Positions 35,144 to 46,647 of a stretch of DNA of 64,000 nucleotides are shown here, piece after piece; the first letter of the stretch is position 1; each line of letters opens with the position of its first letter. This stretch comes from Umbilicaria muhlenbergii (lineage: Eukaryota > Ascomycota > Lecanoromycetes > Umbilicariales > Umbilicariaceae). The translations under genes were made by a program, and so were the position numbers. The stretch is from positions 5,396,927 through 5,460,926 of the forward strand of contig KK106981.1 in the NCBI GenBank assembly GCA_000611775.1, given 5' to 3'. Under the pieces are notes generated by a model. The model searched no databases. It saw nothing but the letters and a program-made list of their open reading frames with translations, and had not been told where the DNA came from.

Positions 35144-36832
35144 TCACCACAACCCCACCGCCTTATAAAAGTCGTCAGTACCATGCCTCAAGCCCTGCTC
35201 AAACTCCCACAAAAACCGTCCACCCTGCCCACTCTCCATGATCCTCTTCCTCACCCAAAGGTCCAGATGCCCAATCGTATCTCCCCCATTCGAAGTACCG
35301 CCCAAACCCCCACTCGCCCTAATACCAAAGAAAGCCAGCGCGTCCGAAAAGCCGACGTCCCATCCCTGCTCAAACCGCCAATGCTCGAACTGCGCACCCG
35401 GTGACGTCTGATTCCAATACCCTACATGCCCGCCGACCGTCTCATTCTTCTTCTGCTCCCTCTGCTGCTGCGCACCCGCAATCCTCCCTTTCACATCGTC
35501 GGCACCAAGTGTAAGTTCCCTCGGCGGCACAATCGCGCCCTTCTTCGTCATCTCCCAGAACCCCCATTCGCCGCCGTCCATCCACTCCATCTTAGCCGTC
35601 CAAAAAAAGGAGCCTCCGCACCCTTCTCGCCAGCGCCGACTTTGTGCTTGCCCGAATTGCCTCACCAGGCCCTCTCGGTCCCCGCTTGAGGCTTTCTGCC
35701 ACGTTTCGCCGTCGAGCACGCAGCTCCATTCGCCTACGACGGCGCCCACTGCGCCTCTGTCGACGACGTTACCCGCTTTCGAGGTCATTTCCTCTAGTTC
35801 GCCGGGGACACGTCTGATGATTTGCTGAGGGCTTTGCGCTTTGTCTGCGTCGGAGAAGGTATAATATTTATGCGTATCGACCACCACTGGGTTCGTGCTA
35901 CTCGTGATGCCGTTCCTTGCCTGCGCCCATGCCACTGCGGCCTTTAAGTCCCATGCATCGCTGACGTACAGTGGGATACTACTGTCGATGCGCGAGAGGG
36001 TGCGGATCACGTCCGTGTACCAGTCGTACATTCCTCGAGCACCGTAGCATGCTTCGTTGCAGACTTGGACGCCTATGCAGCCTTCGACTTTTCCCTGAGC
36101 GACTTGCTCGGCCATGAATACGAGACATCTTTTCCCGAGATCCATGTGTGACCTGTGGGTCCAAAGCTCTGCCTTTCCTTTGGAGGTGCCGGAGTGGTTG
36201 TCGGTGTTGGCGCCTCCGGGGAGAGCGTGGAGGTCGAGGAGTGTGCCAATGCCATGGGCGGCAAGACGGGATGTTAGGGCAAGGACGTGGTTCCAAGCGG
36301 AGAGGTAGACTTGAGAGGGCGCACCGGCAAAGGGTGTCCCTTCAGTAAACGAAGGCCCGAGAGTGAAGTAGCCTATGGGAAGGCGGATGGTAGTGCAGTG
36401 GGCTGTGTTGCATAGGAAATCAAGATCGGAGTCAGAGAGAGCGTTGGACCAATGGGCTTCCCACTTCGAGCGGGTGGCCTCTACACCGCATTTGGATAAT
36501 GAGCTGAAGAATGGGAGTGTGTTAGTTAGGCTCGGGGAGATGGTCACTAGGAGGTACGGGGAGTCTACGTACGCGTTGACAGCGTCCAATTCACTTGCTC
36601 CTTTTGCACCTGCTTCAAACATACTGCCGTGGAGCCATTGCTCGAGAACGAATATGCTGCCAAGATTCGTCCCATGATGGTAGCGGTAACGTAGGATGTC
36701 TAGGGTTGATGGAGGCCCAATCGTCGACGGCGTGTCATGCTCCTTGACGGGTTGCTGTTGGTTGTGAGAGGAGGGAAACTGTGAATGGCCATCTGCCAGA
36801 GATGACTTGGCTTTATCAAAGAATTTCCTCAT
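35144..36832 (-). CDS. glycoside hydrolase family 5, exo-beta-glucanase-like
   Basis: Predicted retaining beta-glucanase of the GH5 exo-1,3-glucanase type. The frame is open for 562 codons, but 36504-36572 (69 bp, GTACGT...TTCAG, branch CTAAC) is almost surely an intron whose length keeps the frame. Removing it gives ELDAVNA-SLSKCGVEATR and 539 residues. Landmarks: GTNLGSIFVLEQWLHGS, TIRLPIGYFTLGP, LDLHALPGGAN, VCNEA (catalytic acid/base Glu; NEP is usual), DTHKYYTFSD, and VVGEWSC (nucleophile Glu). SFFWTAKMEW matches the conserved Trp region. There is no signal peptide (starts MRKFFDKAKSSLAD), so the enzyme is probably intracellular. About 130 C-terminal residues after the barrel resemble no domain I know. 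Confidence 0.88.
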   Translation of the reverse strand: MRKFFDKAKSSLADGHSQFPSSHNQQQPVKEHDTPSTIGPPSTLDILRYRYHHGTNLGSIFVLEQWLHGSMFEAGAKGASELDAVNAYVDSPYLLVTISPSLTNTLPFFSSLSKCGVEATRSKWEAHWSNALSDSDLDFLCNTAHCTTIRLPIGYFTLGPSFTEGTPFAGAPSQVYLSAWNHVLALTSRLAAHGIGTLLDLHALPGGANTDNHSGTSKGKAELWTHRSHMDLGKRCLVFMAEQVAQGKVEGCIGVQVCNEACYGARGMYDWYTDVIRTLSRIDSSIPLYVSDAWDLKAAVAWAQARNGITSSTNPVVVDTHKYYTFSDADKAQSPQQIIRRVPGELEEMTSKAGNVVDRGAVGAVVGEWSCVLDGETWQKASSGDREGLVRQFGQAQSRRWREGCGGSFFWTAKMEWMDGGEWGFWEMTKKGAIVPPRELTLGADDVKGRIAGAQQQREQKKNETVGGHVGYWNQTSPGAQFEHWRFEQGWDVGFSDALAFFGIRASGGLGGTSNGGDTIGHLDLWVRKRIMESGQGGRFLWEFEQGLRHGTDDFYKAVGLW

Positions 36833-37302
36833 GGTGAAGGCTGGTATCTCGTGTATCTGTGGTCGAATGGAAGAGGAAGTGATGGGATTCAGGGAGGTTT
36901 CTGAAGGAGATCTAACAAGGCCGTAGAAGCTGGAATATATAGAGGCAGTGTGCCAAGCTCAACAGAAGCGGTTGTATGCATTGTTGTGTGGACGTGCATG
37001 TGGAGGATCGACAGGGTTCGCACCTCGCATGTGAATTGGACTCGCGATGACGTACCCAATGCAGGGACAGCATTGTAGTCAAGATATTCGCACACCAACA
37101 CGCCGTCCTAGTCACGCCTTGGACACGTTTCATCCGCCGTTGGGGGAGAGGCAGTGCTACATCCGATTCACACGTATACTGTCTCTAGCTCCACTCTTGC
37201 ATCCCCTCCACCCACCACCTCTTAACCCGACCCTAGCCTCTCCACCAACGACCGCCCCCCTCAAACTCCGAATCTGCTCCGGTACCACCATCGACAACAC
37301 CG
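36833..37302. promoter_or_regulatory. shared divergent upstream region (GH5 / efm7)
   Basis: 470 bp between two starts. C-rich in its right half. No gene seen. Confidence 0.4.
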
Positions 37303-38218
37303 ATGCTCAGCTCCCTTGTCCGGCTTCCTCCACCGCCCATCGATACCGATATTCCAGTCGAAGACATCTTCTCCTCCGCACTTGGCCTGATCTTCACAGA
37401 TGACCTGCGCAATCAGCACGGCGACCCTGGTTCCAGCGTCATCTACAAATCGAAGACTTATGGAGACATGGAACTCGGGCTTACGGATCCAGCGGGCGAG
37501 GATAGCAGGAAGCTTTTCAGTCAGTACCTGTGGAATGCAGGTGTGCAAATGGCAGAGTATGTCGGGGAGGAGCCGGGAAGATGGAGCGTTGAGGGGGAGA
37601 AAGTGCTAGAGCTTGGTGCTGGTGGGTAAGAATATAGCAAGACAGAAAAAGATGCCGAAGGTGTCACTGATACTGATATTTTGTGAAGGTACGGGTCTCG
37701 CTGGCATTGTGTGCGCTCTGGCTGGAGCTGAGGAGGTTGTGATATCGGATTATCCTGCACCGGAGATCCTGGCCAATATTAACATCAATGTCGACGAGAA
37801 TGTTCCGCAGCCCACTCGATCAAAGACGTCGGTGAGGGGCCACGAATGGGGTGTCTTAAACGACGACTTCTCAACTACCTATGCGAATAGCTTCAGGCGC
37901 ATCATAGCAGCAGACTGCCTCTGGATGCCGTACGAACATCGCGCCCTAGCAAAATCTATGTTCCACTTCCTCTCCCGTCACGACACGGCAAGGATATGGG
38001 TCGTAGCAGGCTTCCACACGGGAAGGGCCAAGCTAGCTCCCTTCTTTGATGTAGTCGTGGAGGAAGGACTAGAAATCGAGTCGATCTGGGAGCGGGACGT
38101 GGACGGACATGAGAGAGAATGGAAGGCGGAGAGGGACGGCGGCAAAGAAGACGTGACGGGTCGGATGAGATGGCTTGTCGTAGCTGTCCTCAAACGCAAG
38201 CGACCTGTTGGCGTGTAG
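37303..38218 (+). CDS. efm7: Efm7/Nnt1-like eEF1A N-terminal methyltransferase
   Basis: SAM-dependent seven-beta-strand methyltransferase. The yeast member methylates the N-terminal Gly and adjacent Lys of eEF1A; many databases still call the family nicotinamide N-methyltransferase. Exons 37303-37621 and 37689-38218, about 282 residues. The join gives VLELGAG-TGLAGIVCALAG, the SAM motif. Before it lies KLFSQYLWNAGVQMAEYV; after it VVISDYPAPEILANININV and VRGHEWG, all family hallmarks, then RRIIAADCLWMPYEHRAL. It is convergent with efm4, stops 56 bp apart, and about 18 kb from tef1. Confidence 0.9.
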
Positions 38219-38274
38219 TCGGCCTCCATCATTAGAGCTCCATCGCTCGAACCCATTGGGAACATCCATCAATC

Positions 38275-39149
38275 TCAAGGCATCCTCTTGAAACAAACAC
38301 TCGATATCGACTGCCCCGTTCTCCCACCAAAAGTAAAGCTCGGATACCTAACTCTTCCCTCAAACACTAACCCCCCCTCCACACCCTCAAACCAACCCCT
38401 CAACTCCCCCTCCGTCCAATTACAACTCGTAACCAACACCCTCCCCCCCCTCCTCACAAGCCCACTAACCCTATCCCTATACCCCTCACAGACCCTCCTC
38501 CCACACTCATCCCTCTCCTCACTCAGACTAATCGCATCAAACGTCCCCTTATCGAGCACCACATCGAACCCCCTCTCCCCCGTCACCCTATCCATCGGCA
38601 TCCACTCCCCCGGCTTCTCCTTCAAAACATCCCACTCCTCAAACCTTACCTCCCCCTTCACCCCCCGCGGACCCATCCCCCTCTCGCCCGCTACCCGTCG
38701 CGCCAACTCCACGCTCGCGGCCGAGTAATCCACCCCTACCATCGGGCCTCTGAACCCGCCGCGCCCTCGTCTCTCCTCCCCGTCCTCCTCCTCCTCCCCA
38801 TCATCATTCCCCTCGTCTTCAGTCTCCCCACCCTCCCTCAGCAGAAACAACAAACTCCCATTCCCCGTCCCGACATCCAAAAAGCTCGTCTTCTCGGTAT
38901 CTAAACCCAAGTCGTCGGAGAGGAGGTAGTCTAGGATTTTCTCTTCGGCGAGCGAGTCGGAGAACCAGACGGTGCCGATGTCGGCGGGGTTGTGCGCGTG
39001 GATGCTGAGGTCATGCGTGTAGGTTTTTTCCCAACTACGATGAGGAAATGAGCGTCAGCGGAGTCTTGTATCGGGAAGAGGGGCCGAGCTTACTATTCTT
39101 TTGTGCCCAGTTGGCTGGGATTAAGGTGGGCTGGGCGGGGGGTGGTCAT
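38275..39149 (-). CDS. efm4: Efm4/See1-like eEF1A lysine methyltransferase
   Basis: SAM-dependent methyltransferase of the Efm4/METTL10 family, which methylates a Lys of eEF1A (yeast Lys316). Exons 39094-39149 and 38275-39034, about 271 residues. The join gives SQLGTKEYWEKTYTHDLSIH, a diagnostic N-terminus. Others are FLDVGTGNGSLLFLLRE (SAM motif), GVDYSAASVELAR, FDVVLDKGTFDAISLS and LVTSCNWTEGEL, and the ending GGRTGQSISSVCFKR. A lineage-specific acidic insert (GETEDEGNDDGEEEEDGEE) sits after the SAM motif. Confidence 0.94.
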
Positions 39150-39498
39150 AGTGGGGAGATGTAGAGAAATGAAATGGGCGGTTGTCTATCGGAATGGTGG
39201 TACCGTCAAGATCATGATGGTGAGATCTTTGCGAAGAAGCTTGATATTAAGAGTGATGGCATATCGTGCTCATGTTTGCGCTAAAGTTTTAAGAGTACGA
39301 CGTCCACCTCCCGATTACAGCGAGTCTATGAGGCTTTCCTCGACACCGTATTGTGGATCGCTCTATACCCCTGTGCTACATTCCCTTTCCCTTCGTGATG
39401 ACCATGAATCCACGACAGCAGTTTATGAGGTATCTCCACCATGCAGAAGAAGAACTCAGCCCAGAAAGAACAAGATGACTATGCGAGCTCTTGGAGGT
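39150..39498. other. intergenic between efm4 and tpd3
   Basis: 349 bp holding the efm4 upstream region and the tpd3 3' flank. No gene seen. Confidence 0.4.
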
Positions 39499-41721
39499 TT
39501 ATGTCTGCATCTGATCCGTAATACTACCTGCCGCTGTTGTTGCAAAGTACCTAACATCCACGTCCTCATCACCCTGCAGCTTTTCCAGATTGGGCAGAAT
39601 CTGCTGTTGTATAAGGTCCTGACCCCTGGGCGAGGGTGTGGCGGTTTGCCCAGATTTCTCGAGAGATAGTATAGTTCCTTCGGATGGTAGCCGCTTCAGT
39701 ACATCAATGAGTACGGCGTAAGATTTCGCAACGTTGAAGCGGATGTTGGGGATATCGTCGGCTACTAGTCTGTCCATCATTGGGAGTATAGACTTTTCGA
39801 CAGTGTCGATGTCTATGGCGGGTGCAAGAGTCTGTACAGGGTTACTAGTAATTCTGGGGACCATAAGAAGAGGAACCTACGGAAATGGCGAAGCAGGTGG
39901 TCATCCGGTAAAGATAGTTCGGATGTTGACCCATGGCCATGACCTTGGGAATGATCGCTTCGCCAGCCCATTCCACGCCGAAAACCTCGGTCAGCTTCTT
40001 AAGGTTTTGAGTCGCGGCTTCCCTTATTGAGAAGACGGTGTCTCCTAGCCAGCTCATGCAGAGTGTGCTGAGCTTCTCATCGAAGAATTTCACGCCCAGC
40101 TGGCTCGCAAGAAGGGGAATGTATTCGATGATGGCCAGCCGAACCCGCCATTGCTTGTCCTCGGCTAGTTGCACAATTGCAGGTAAAAGAGATTGTGACA
40201 AAAGCTCGATGCCGATTACTGAGACTATTAGTCCAAGCCTGCGCGCAAAGGGGGAGATTTTCTAATACCTTTGTTGACCAACTCAAGTTTAGAGATTATG
40301 TGTAACCTGACGTCAGGGAATTCGTCCTTGAGCATTTGTAGGAACATGGGTAGGAGGTGCGCAATGGTTCTGCAAAACCAGTCGGTAAGCTCATGAGCAA
40401 TGCTTATTATTTTAAGATGCTTACTCTTCCTTGCCGAGTATGGGTGCAAGACCACTGATTTGTGTACCTAGCGCAGCACGCACATGCTGTGATGTGTCCG
40501 ATACGAGATCCTCTACACTCGTCATGATTTCATTTAAAAGAGTTTCCCTGTCGAGTAGCGCGCAAAACCCTTGATGGAATCAGTGCCTTGTATCGAATAA
40601 TTGCTCTTGACCCATACCTGGAATCTGCCCAGCTATAGCAGTTCGCACTTCCGCTTCCGTGTCCTTCAAGAGTTTCACGAACGCTGGAACAAGGTCCCGG
40701 GTGACGCTCTCTTCGTCAACGGCTTTTGCTATCTTTACAGCCCTTGCATCAGCGCCTGGCCTCTTCAGTCATTCTAATATCCGTGCTCACCTTCTCAAAT
40801 CGATCAGCCACCATGTATCTCACCCTCCAGCTCTTGTCTTCGAACAAACTTCGTAATGCTGTCAACAAAACACCATGACTCGTTTGCTGCTCCTTCGGTA
40901 CCACCTCCGCAATCGCGATCAAGATCTCTACAGTAAGCAGACGAACACTGTCCTGATCGTCGCCGGCCAGATGCCGGAACAAGGGAATCATCTCTTCTAT
41001 AACAATTGAGGGCGGCATCTCTTTAACAAATTTTGCAAGGTTATTCGCAGCCTGTCTCCTGACCATAGGGGTTTCGTCATGTACTAGATGTCCGAATTGC
41101 TGTCTGAGTCCCTCTTGCGATGGAGGTGTCGCTTTACTGTATGGTACATTATAGAGCCCTGTCGCTGATATCTTCGAGGTGAACCAGTCGGCTTTTGAAA
41201 GGCGTACTGTAAGAGGAATAAAGTAGTCTTCGACTTGCTGTTGTGATAGCTGCCCACATATCTTGTTGAGTGACTCGACAGCTTTCTCTCGGACCAGTGG
41301 TTCCTCGATTGCCGCCAAGTTTTCTAAGGGTGACAGGAGCACGTGCCCATACTCTGGTCCGCCAACGTACTCCACAAATCCTCCAAGCTCATCGCTAAGC
41401 GCGGTCAAAACCTCGTCCTCATCTTCCACCGACTCTACGGTACGTGTTAGCTCGATGAGGTGGACCAGGAGGGAGCTACGCCTGCTGAGACCGACCATCA
41501 AGAAAGGGAATTAGTTCATCTCTTGTACGCTCAGCACCCAACGCCAGAGCTATGGTTGATAAGCGGTGTATAGCATTAAGGCGTAACAGGACATCATCAT
41601 GCTACCGTGGAGTGTCAGCCCACGCCGATCAGCAAAGTCATGGGCGTGGCTGTGATACCTTCAACTCGTCTATCAGCACAGCTATCGGGTATAGCTCGTC
41701 GTTCTGATTCTGCCCCTCCAT
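39499..41721 (-). CDS. tpd3: PP2A scaffold subunit A (PR65/Tpd3)
   Basis: HEAT-repeat scaffold that joins the catalytic and regulatory subunits of protein phosphatase 2A. Eight exons: 41659-41721, 41496-41601, 40791-41434, 40618-40732, 40425-40569, 40269-40369, 39881-40218 and 39499-39831, about 614 residues, all joins in phase. The start is [20 protein letters not shown]. Each join restores the family, for example [76 protein letters not shown] and [18 protein letters not shown]. Repeats of about 39 residues run throughout. The last intron (39832-39880) is only 49 bp. Confidence 0.96.
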
Positions 41722-42438
41722 GACGACTTTGATTCCACCGTAGCTCAAGTCTCAGTGGTACTATTCTGGCGTGCTTTGACGGGATCTCCTGCCCCACGAG
41801 CGAAGCCGGTTGTAGCGTGTCGACCTAGGTATCTAGGGGATTGTGTAAATTTGGAGGTTGTTCGCACACAGGTGTCTTTACGTGATCATTAACTCTGGCT
41901 GCGGCTCCTCTATGTGTAAGCCTGGTTAGCTACCGTGTCCAAAACCAAGGTAATGCCGTGCAACATCGGCGGCCTTGGTACTTAGCTCCCAGCCTGGAGC
42001 TCTTGGATGCCGACGAGAGCTGCAATGGCTGCTGGCTTACCAGGGTAGATACGAGCGAAGGTAGCGGATTCAGATGATCTGGCGGGAGAATGTATCAGGA
42101 TATTGTCGGATGAATTACGAGGATTCAGAGTTGTTCTCATGGCTTGGTTGTTTGAAGCATCGCGACAGTGATGCTATGGGGCGCTAGCTAAGCGACCCAG
42201 GAAAGGCTGACACGGCTGAGTGCCAGGGGTGCGTTTGGCAGTGCCGCCATGCATTTGCGTGCGAGCTTTTTGCAATTCATGAATTGGCTCTAGAATACGG
42301 CCTTTCTTAATTCGACATTATACCTGACATACCTGACATACCTGACATACCGGTGCACTCGAACACCCTACAGATCAGTGAGCCGTTGGTTCGGAACTGC
42401 CGGTCACTGCGCGGTGTTGAAAACTACAAGCAGCCAGC
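41722..42438. promoter_or_regulatory. divergent upstream region (tpd3 / frs1) with short repeat
   Basis: 717 bp between divergent starts. At 42321-42351 it has three and a half perfect copies of the 9-bp unit TACCTGACA. No gene seen. Confidence 0.5.
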
Positions 42439-44738
42439 ATGCCTACTATTGCAGTCGACAAGGCGGCTCTCTTCGAAGCCCTAGGTCAAGAGTAGGTATA
42501 CTTCCCTGCAACCAAACCACTTACAAGTTTCCTGCTAACTACTTCGTCCTTTCTCTAACAGGTATACGACCGAGGAATTCGACGAGCTATGTTTCGAGTT
42601 TGGTATGTGATTTGGAGAGCTTGGACTTTCCAGACTAACTGCTCCCAGGTATCGAGCTCGACGAGGATGTAGGCATTACAACGCCCAGTATAGTCCACGC
42701 AGTGGCTAAACATATTTAGACCTCGAACACCGAGCGTCCCATCGTCAATGGCAAGCAGGAGGCCCCTCAACTCAAGATCGAGATACCCGCAAATCGGTGG
42801 GCATGTCAGATATGTCTGGGGAAGACCATGAATTAACGTGTGGGATCAGATATGACATGCTATGTTTCGAAGGCATTTCGCTCATGCTCAACATCTTCCT
42901 CGGCAGAAAGTCTACCCCTCAATATCGCCTTGTTGCCCCTCCTAACGGGGAGCTGGAGAGCATAACGGTACAAGAGCAGGTATGGAAGCCATGAGGATGA
43001 GGAGAATTTAGCTTGTACTGAAGGCCACCGTAGACATCAAGAATACGTCCATACGTTTCTGGGGCGGTCTTACGAAATATCAAGTTCACCCAAGAACGAT
43101 ATGAGTCCTTCATTGCCCTACAAGACAAGCTCCACCAGAATCTTGCCCGCCAACGGACGTTGGTAGCGATAGGGACGCACGATCTGGATACACTGAAAGG
43201 ACCATTCACTTACGAAGCCCTGCCACCGGAAGAGATTGAGTTCATACCGCTGAACCAGACCAAAAAGATGAATGGAGCAGAGCTGATGGAATTCTACGAA
43301 GTAAAGACCATCTTTACATTTTACTAATTATCTGCCCTAAGTCTAACCTTCTTCTCCAGAATGACAAACACCTTGGCCGCTACTTGCACATCATCAGAGA
43401 TTCTCCTGTCTACCCAGTTATCTACGATTCAAATCGAACAGTTTGCTCTCTACCACCAATCATCAACGGGAATCACTCCAAGATCAGTACGAAGACACGC
43501 AACGTCTTCATTGAATGTACAGCTTTAGATAAGACCAAGGTCGAGATAGTGATTAACATCCTTGTTGCCATGTTCTCTCAATACACCGATGAACAGTTTA
43601 CGTGAGTTCTCTAATTTCATGCATGAAGTTCTGCCCTAATTTCTTCCAGCGTAGAGCCTATCAAGATCATATCCGATCACAACCATGAAACCCGTCAAGT
43701 CCCTGATCTCACTCCCCGCGAGACACAGGCAGAGGTGTCATACATCAACGACTGCTGTGGTTTGTCACTGTCAGCAGAGGAGATATGCAAGCTTCTCAAA
43801 CGCATGTCTTACTCTGCCAATCCCTCGAATACTTCTAAAGACCTCATCGATGTACATATACCCCCTACACGCGCTGATGTACTACATCAGGCCGATATCA
43901 TGGAAGATGTCGCCATAGGCTACGGCTTCAACAACCTCCCAAGATCTTTCCCCAGCAAATCCGGAACCGTCGCTCAACCCCTGATGGTCAACAAACTCAC
44001 CGATATTGTCCGCTTGGAAGCAGCCATGGCCGGCTGGTCCGAAGTCATGCCTCTGATTCTCTGCTCTCACGACGAGAACTTTGGATGGCTCAACCGCAAG
44101 GATGATGGCAATACCGCTGTCAAGCTAGCCAATCCCAAGACTGCCGAATATCAAGTTGTTCGTACGTCGTTGCTACCAGGTTTGTTGAAGACAATAAGAG
44201 AGAACAAGCATCACAGTGTGCCTATCAAAATTTTCGAAGCTAGCGATGTGGCGTTCAAGGACATGTCTCTGGAGCGGAAAAGCAGGAACGAGCGACATTT
44301 CGCGGCTGCTTGGTATGGGAAGAGCAGTGGATTTGAGGTGGTACATGGACTGATGGATCGGATTATGTTGATGCTCAAGAGCGCGTTCATTACGAGCGAA
44401 GAAGGGTTAGAAGGGAAAGGGATGGGCGATTCGTCTTACTGGATCGAGGAGGTAGATGGTGAGTTCTCTCAGTAAATGAGTAACGTTGAGACATAATTAA
44501 TCTAATTTAGATCCGACGTTTTTCCCTGGTCATGCTGCAGCTATACATCTAAAGCTTGGTGGACAAGAAAAAGTTATTGGCGTGTTCGGAATCTTACATC
44601 CCACGGTCTTAGAGAACTTCGAACTTAGGTACGCGTTCCTTTTCAATACCACACTGCTCATCTCCCATTGGCTAACTGATAAACACACATAGATACCCTG
44701 TGAGCACATTAGAGATAAACATAGAGGTCTTCCTCTAG
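42439..44738 (+). CDS. frs1: cytosolic phenylalanyl-tRNA synthetase beta subunit
   Basis: Beta chain of the cytosolic PheRS heterotetramer, which charges tRNA-Phe. Ten exons: 42439-42491, 42562-42602, 42649-42668, 42720-42796, 42850-42979, 43034-43300, 43360-43601, 43650-44458, 44511-44628 and 44693-44738, about 600 residues (family about 590-610), all joins in phase. The start is [18 protein letters not shown], then [20 protein letters not shown] and [19 protein letters not shown]. Later signatures: [74 protein letters not shown], and [19 protein letters not shown] ending [14 protein letters not shown]. Exon 3 is only 20 bases. Confidence 0.96.
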
Positions 44739-45443
44739 CGTACAAACCTAGTTAGAAGGCTATCCGTGCATTAGTGATGCTTCCCTTAGACTTGCTCCTC
44801 CCTATCGTGATAATAATGATTCACCTTCAGCTGCTTCCACGCTCATCTCGATTAACTACTTCGGTCTTTTCCTGGTCATCTCCGGACTGCGTGAAAATCA
44901 GCATTTCTAGTGTTTTCCATTCTGCGATTTCGCACTGACAGGTTGTAGCGGCCGGTTGTGCTATCGAGTCTTTGCCCCCGAACCTTCCCTTTTGGCTCAT
45001 CCCCAACAAATCCAGGCCTGTGCCGATGTCAGCGATTCCACTACCTCAACACTTGGCCTAACCCACCGGTAAGGAGGCGTGGAAGGCCCACTTATACTCC
45101 CATAGGTCGAATCATAAGACGTCCTCCTTCCCATGTGCTCCGTCACAACAGGTCTGCGCCATAGTTAGCGAGATACTCGTACCACCTTCAATGCTAGAAT
45201 TACGGATTGCAAGGCAGCTGGTTTCCAACCTCCACGGTTTGACGAGCAGTGGGCCTAGTTCAACATCAGCGCGCTCATCCTTCCCACAAGCAAGTCTCGT
45301 ACATACATAGCGTACGGCGCGTTCGTGAAAGTACCAAACGGCAGTTCATACTCTCTCCCGCTGTTGCCAATCCCTGGCCTGTCCTACCCATTCAGCAGTT
45401 GCCACAGCCCTCTCATTTCAAAACTCCCGCTCTAGTATTCCAC
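44739..45443. other. convergent intergenic region
   Basis: 705 bp between frs1 (plus) and the hypothetical gene (minus). Only short unrelated ORFs, no repeat. Confidence 0.45.
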
Positions 45444-46069
45444 TCACGTTTCATAAATTCTATGTATGCTTCCCATTGTCGCATCATGCTCGTACGTCTC
45501 AAAAAGCGCCATCACTTCCCCGACCCTCGTCTCCACGAATCCTATTGTCCTGAGGAACTCGACAACCTGCTCCCAACTATAGTGGAATTGGCGGCGGAAG
45601 GTAAGGATCATCCGGGCGAGGTTTTCGATGTCGGTGGTTTGGGGGGTTGGGCGCGGGGGTTCGTAAGCGTTCATGGTAGGGACCTCGAGGAGATGATGGG
45701 GTTGGTTCTCGATGGGAATTTTGGGATCTTGGTCGAAGGTGATGCTTGAGCTAAGGCCGGAGAGCTGAAGGGTGTTCAGACGCTGTTGGACTTGGATGGC
45801 GTGCTTGCTTGCCTGGTGGTTGAAATGGAATGGTAGTGGAAGTGTTGATGTCTGCATCATTCATCACGTGAGTCTGAGGTTAGAGGAAGACCTCGTAATG
45901 AAATTGATCTCATCCACTCATGAACACTCACAGTAGGATATGCGCCAGTTGTCCGATTGAAGATGAGCTTGGGATCAATGTGTTCAACCTGGTTCCTGGA
46001 TTCCTGGATTTGTTCAGGTGTAGCCGTCAAGAACTTTGCATATGAAGGAGACTCGCGTGTTAGCGCCAT
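45444..46069 (-). CDS. hypothetical protein, two exons
   Basis: Not recognised. Exons 45932-46069 and 45444-45851 give about 181 residues; the intron (45852-45931) has a GTGAGT donor and GCAG acceptor and keeps phase. The N-terminal part (TATPEQIQESRNQVEHIDPK) and the helical C-terminal part (IENLARMILTFRRQFHYSWE then QVVEFLRTIGFVETRVGEVM) look like true protein sequence. There is no membrane segment or signal peptide. An in-frame Met upstream (46117) would lengthen it by 16 residues. Confidence 0.6.
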
Positions 46070-46647
46070 CCTGTGAGGTGAATGTTTAGGGCAGATAAAG
46101 GGTGGATATTCACCCATTCGTTGATCTCTACGATCAACGACTTTTGTAGAACAGGCAGCTGTGGAATGCCGCGCTTTCCCTGGTAGAACACCATGGTGGT
46201 GATGGCGTTGTTGTGGTTATGATCATTCCCAGAAGGGAAACAGCTGTGGGGAGATAGGGAGATGGATCCACTGTGCCAAACCGCTAACCTTCTTGTAGCC
46301 GTGGCCGACCGCAGTGAGTCGACAGAAACTGGAAGTAGGGGTTGCAATGAAGATACGATACTGAGACGACATCACCAGAGTCTTCTGAGGGACTAGCATT
46401 GGCCGCCAGGTAGCTGCCTAAGAAGGAACGACATAGACTGGACGAGCAGTAGGACAGCACATTATCAAGCATGCACAAAAGTTAAAGTACGCACTTGGAA
46501 GTAGTGAGACGGTTGAATACGCATGGTTTTGTGAGTACAATGCTCTCAAGCAACATAATCCGCCGGCTCAAGAGCTTGATCCTTCGGACACTTCTAGCAC
46601 GCCGGTTAGATTGCCGAATTCCATAACCCTCCCCATCATCAACTGCT
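46070..46647. other. intergenic, no gene recognised
   Basis: 578 bp between two minus-strand genes, holding the rps3 3' flank and the upstream region of the hypothetical gene. Nothing recognised. Confidence 0.45.
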
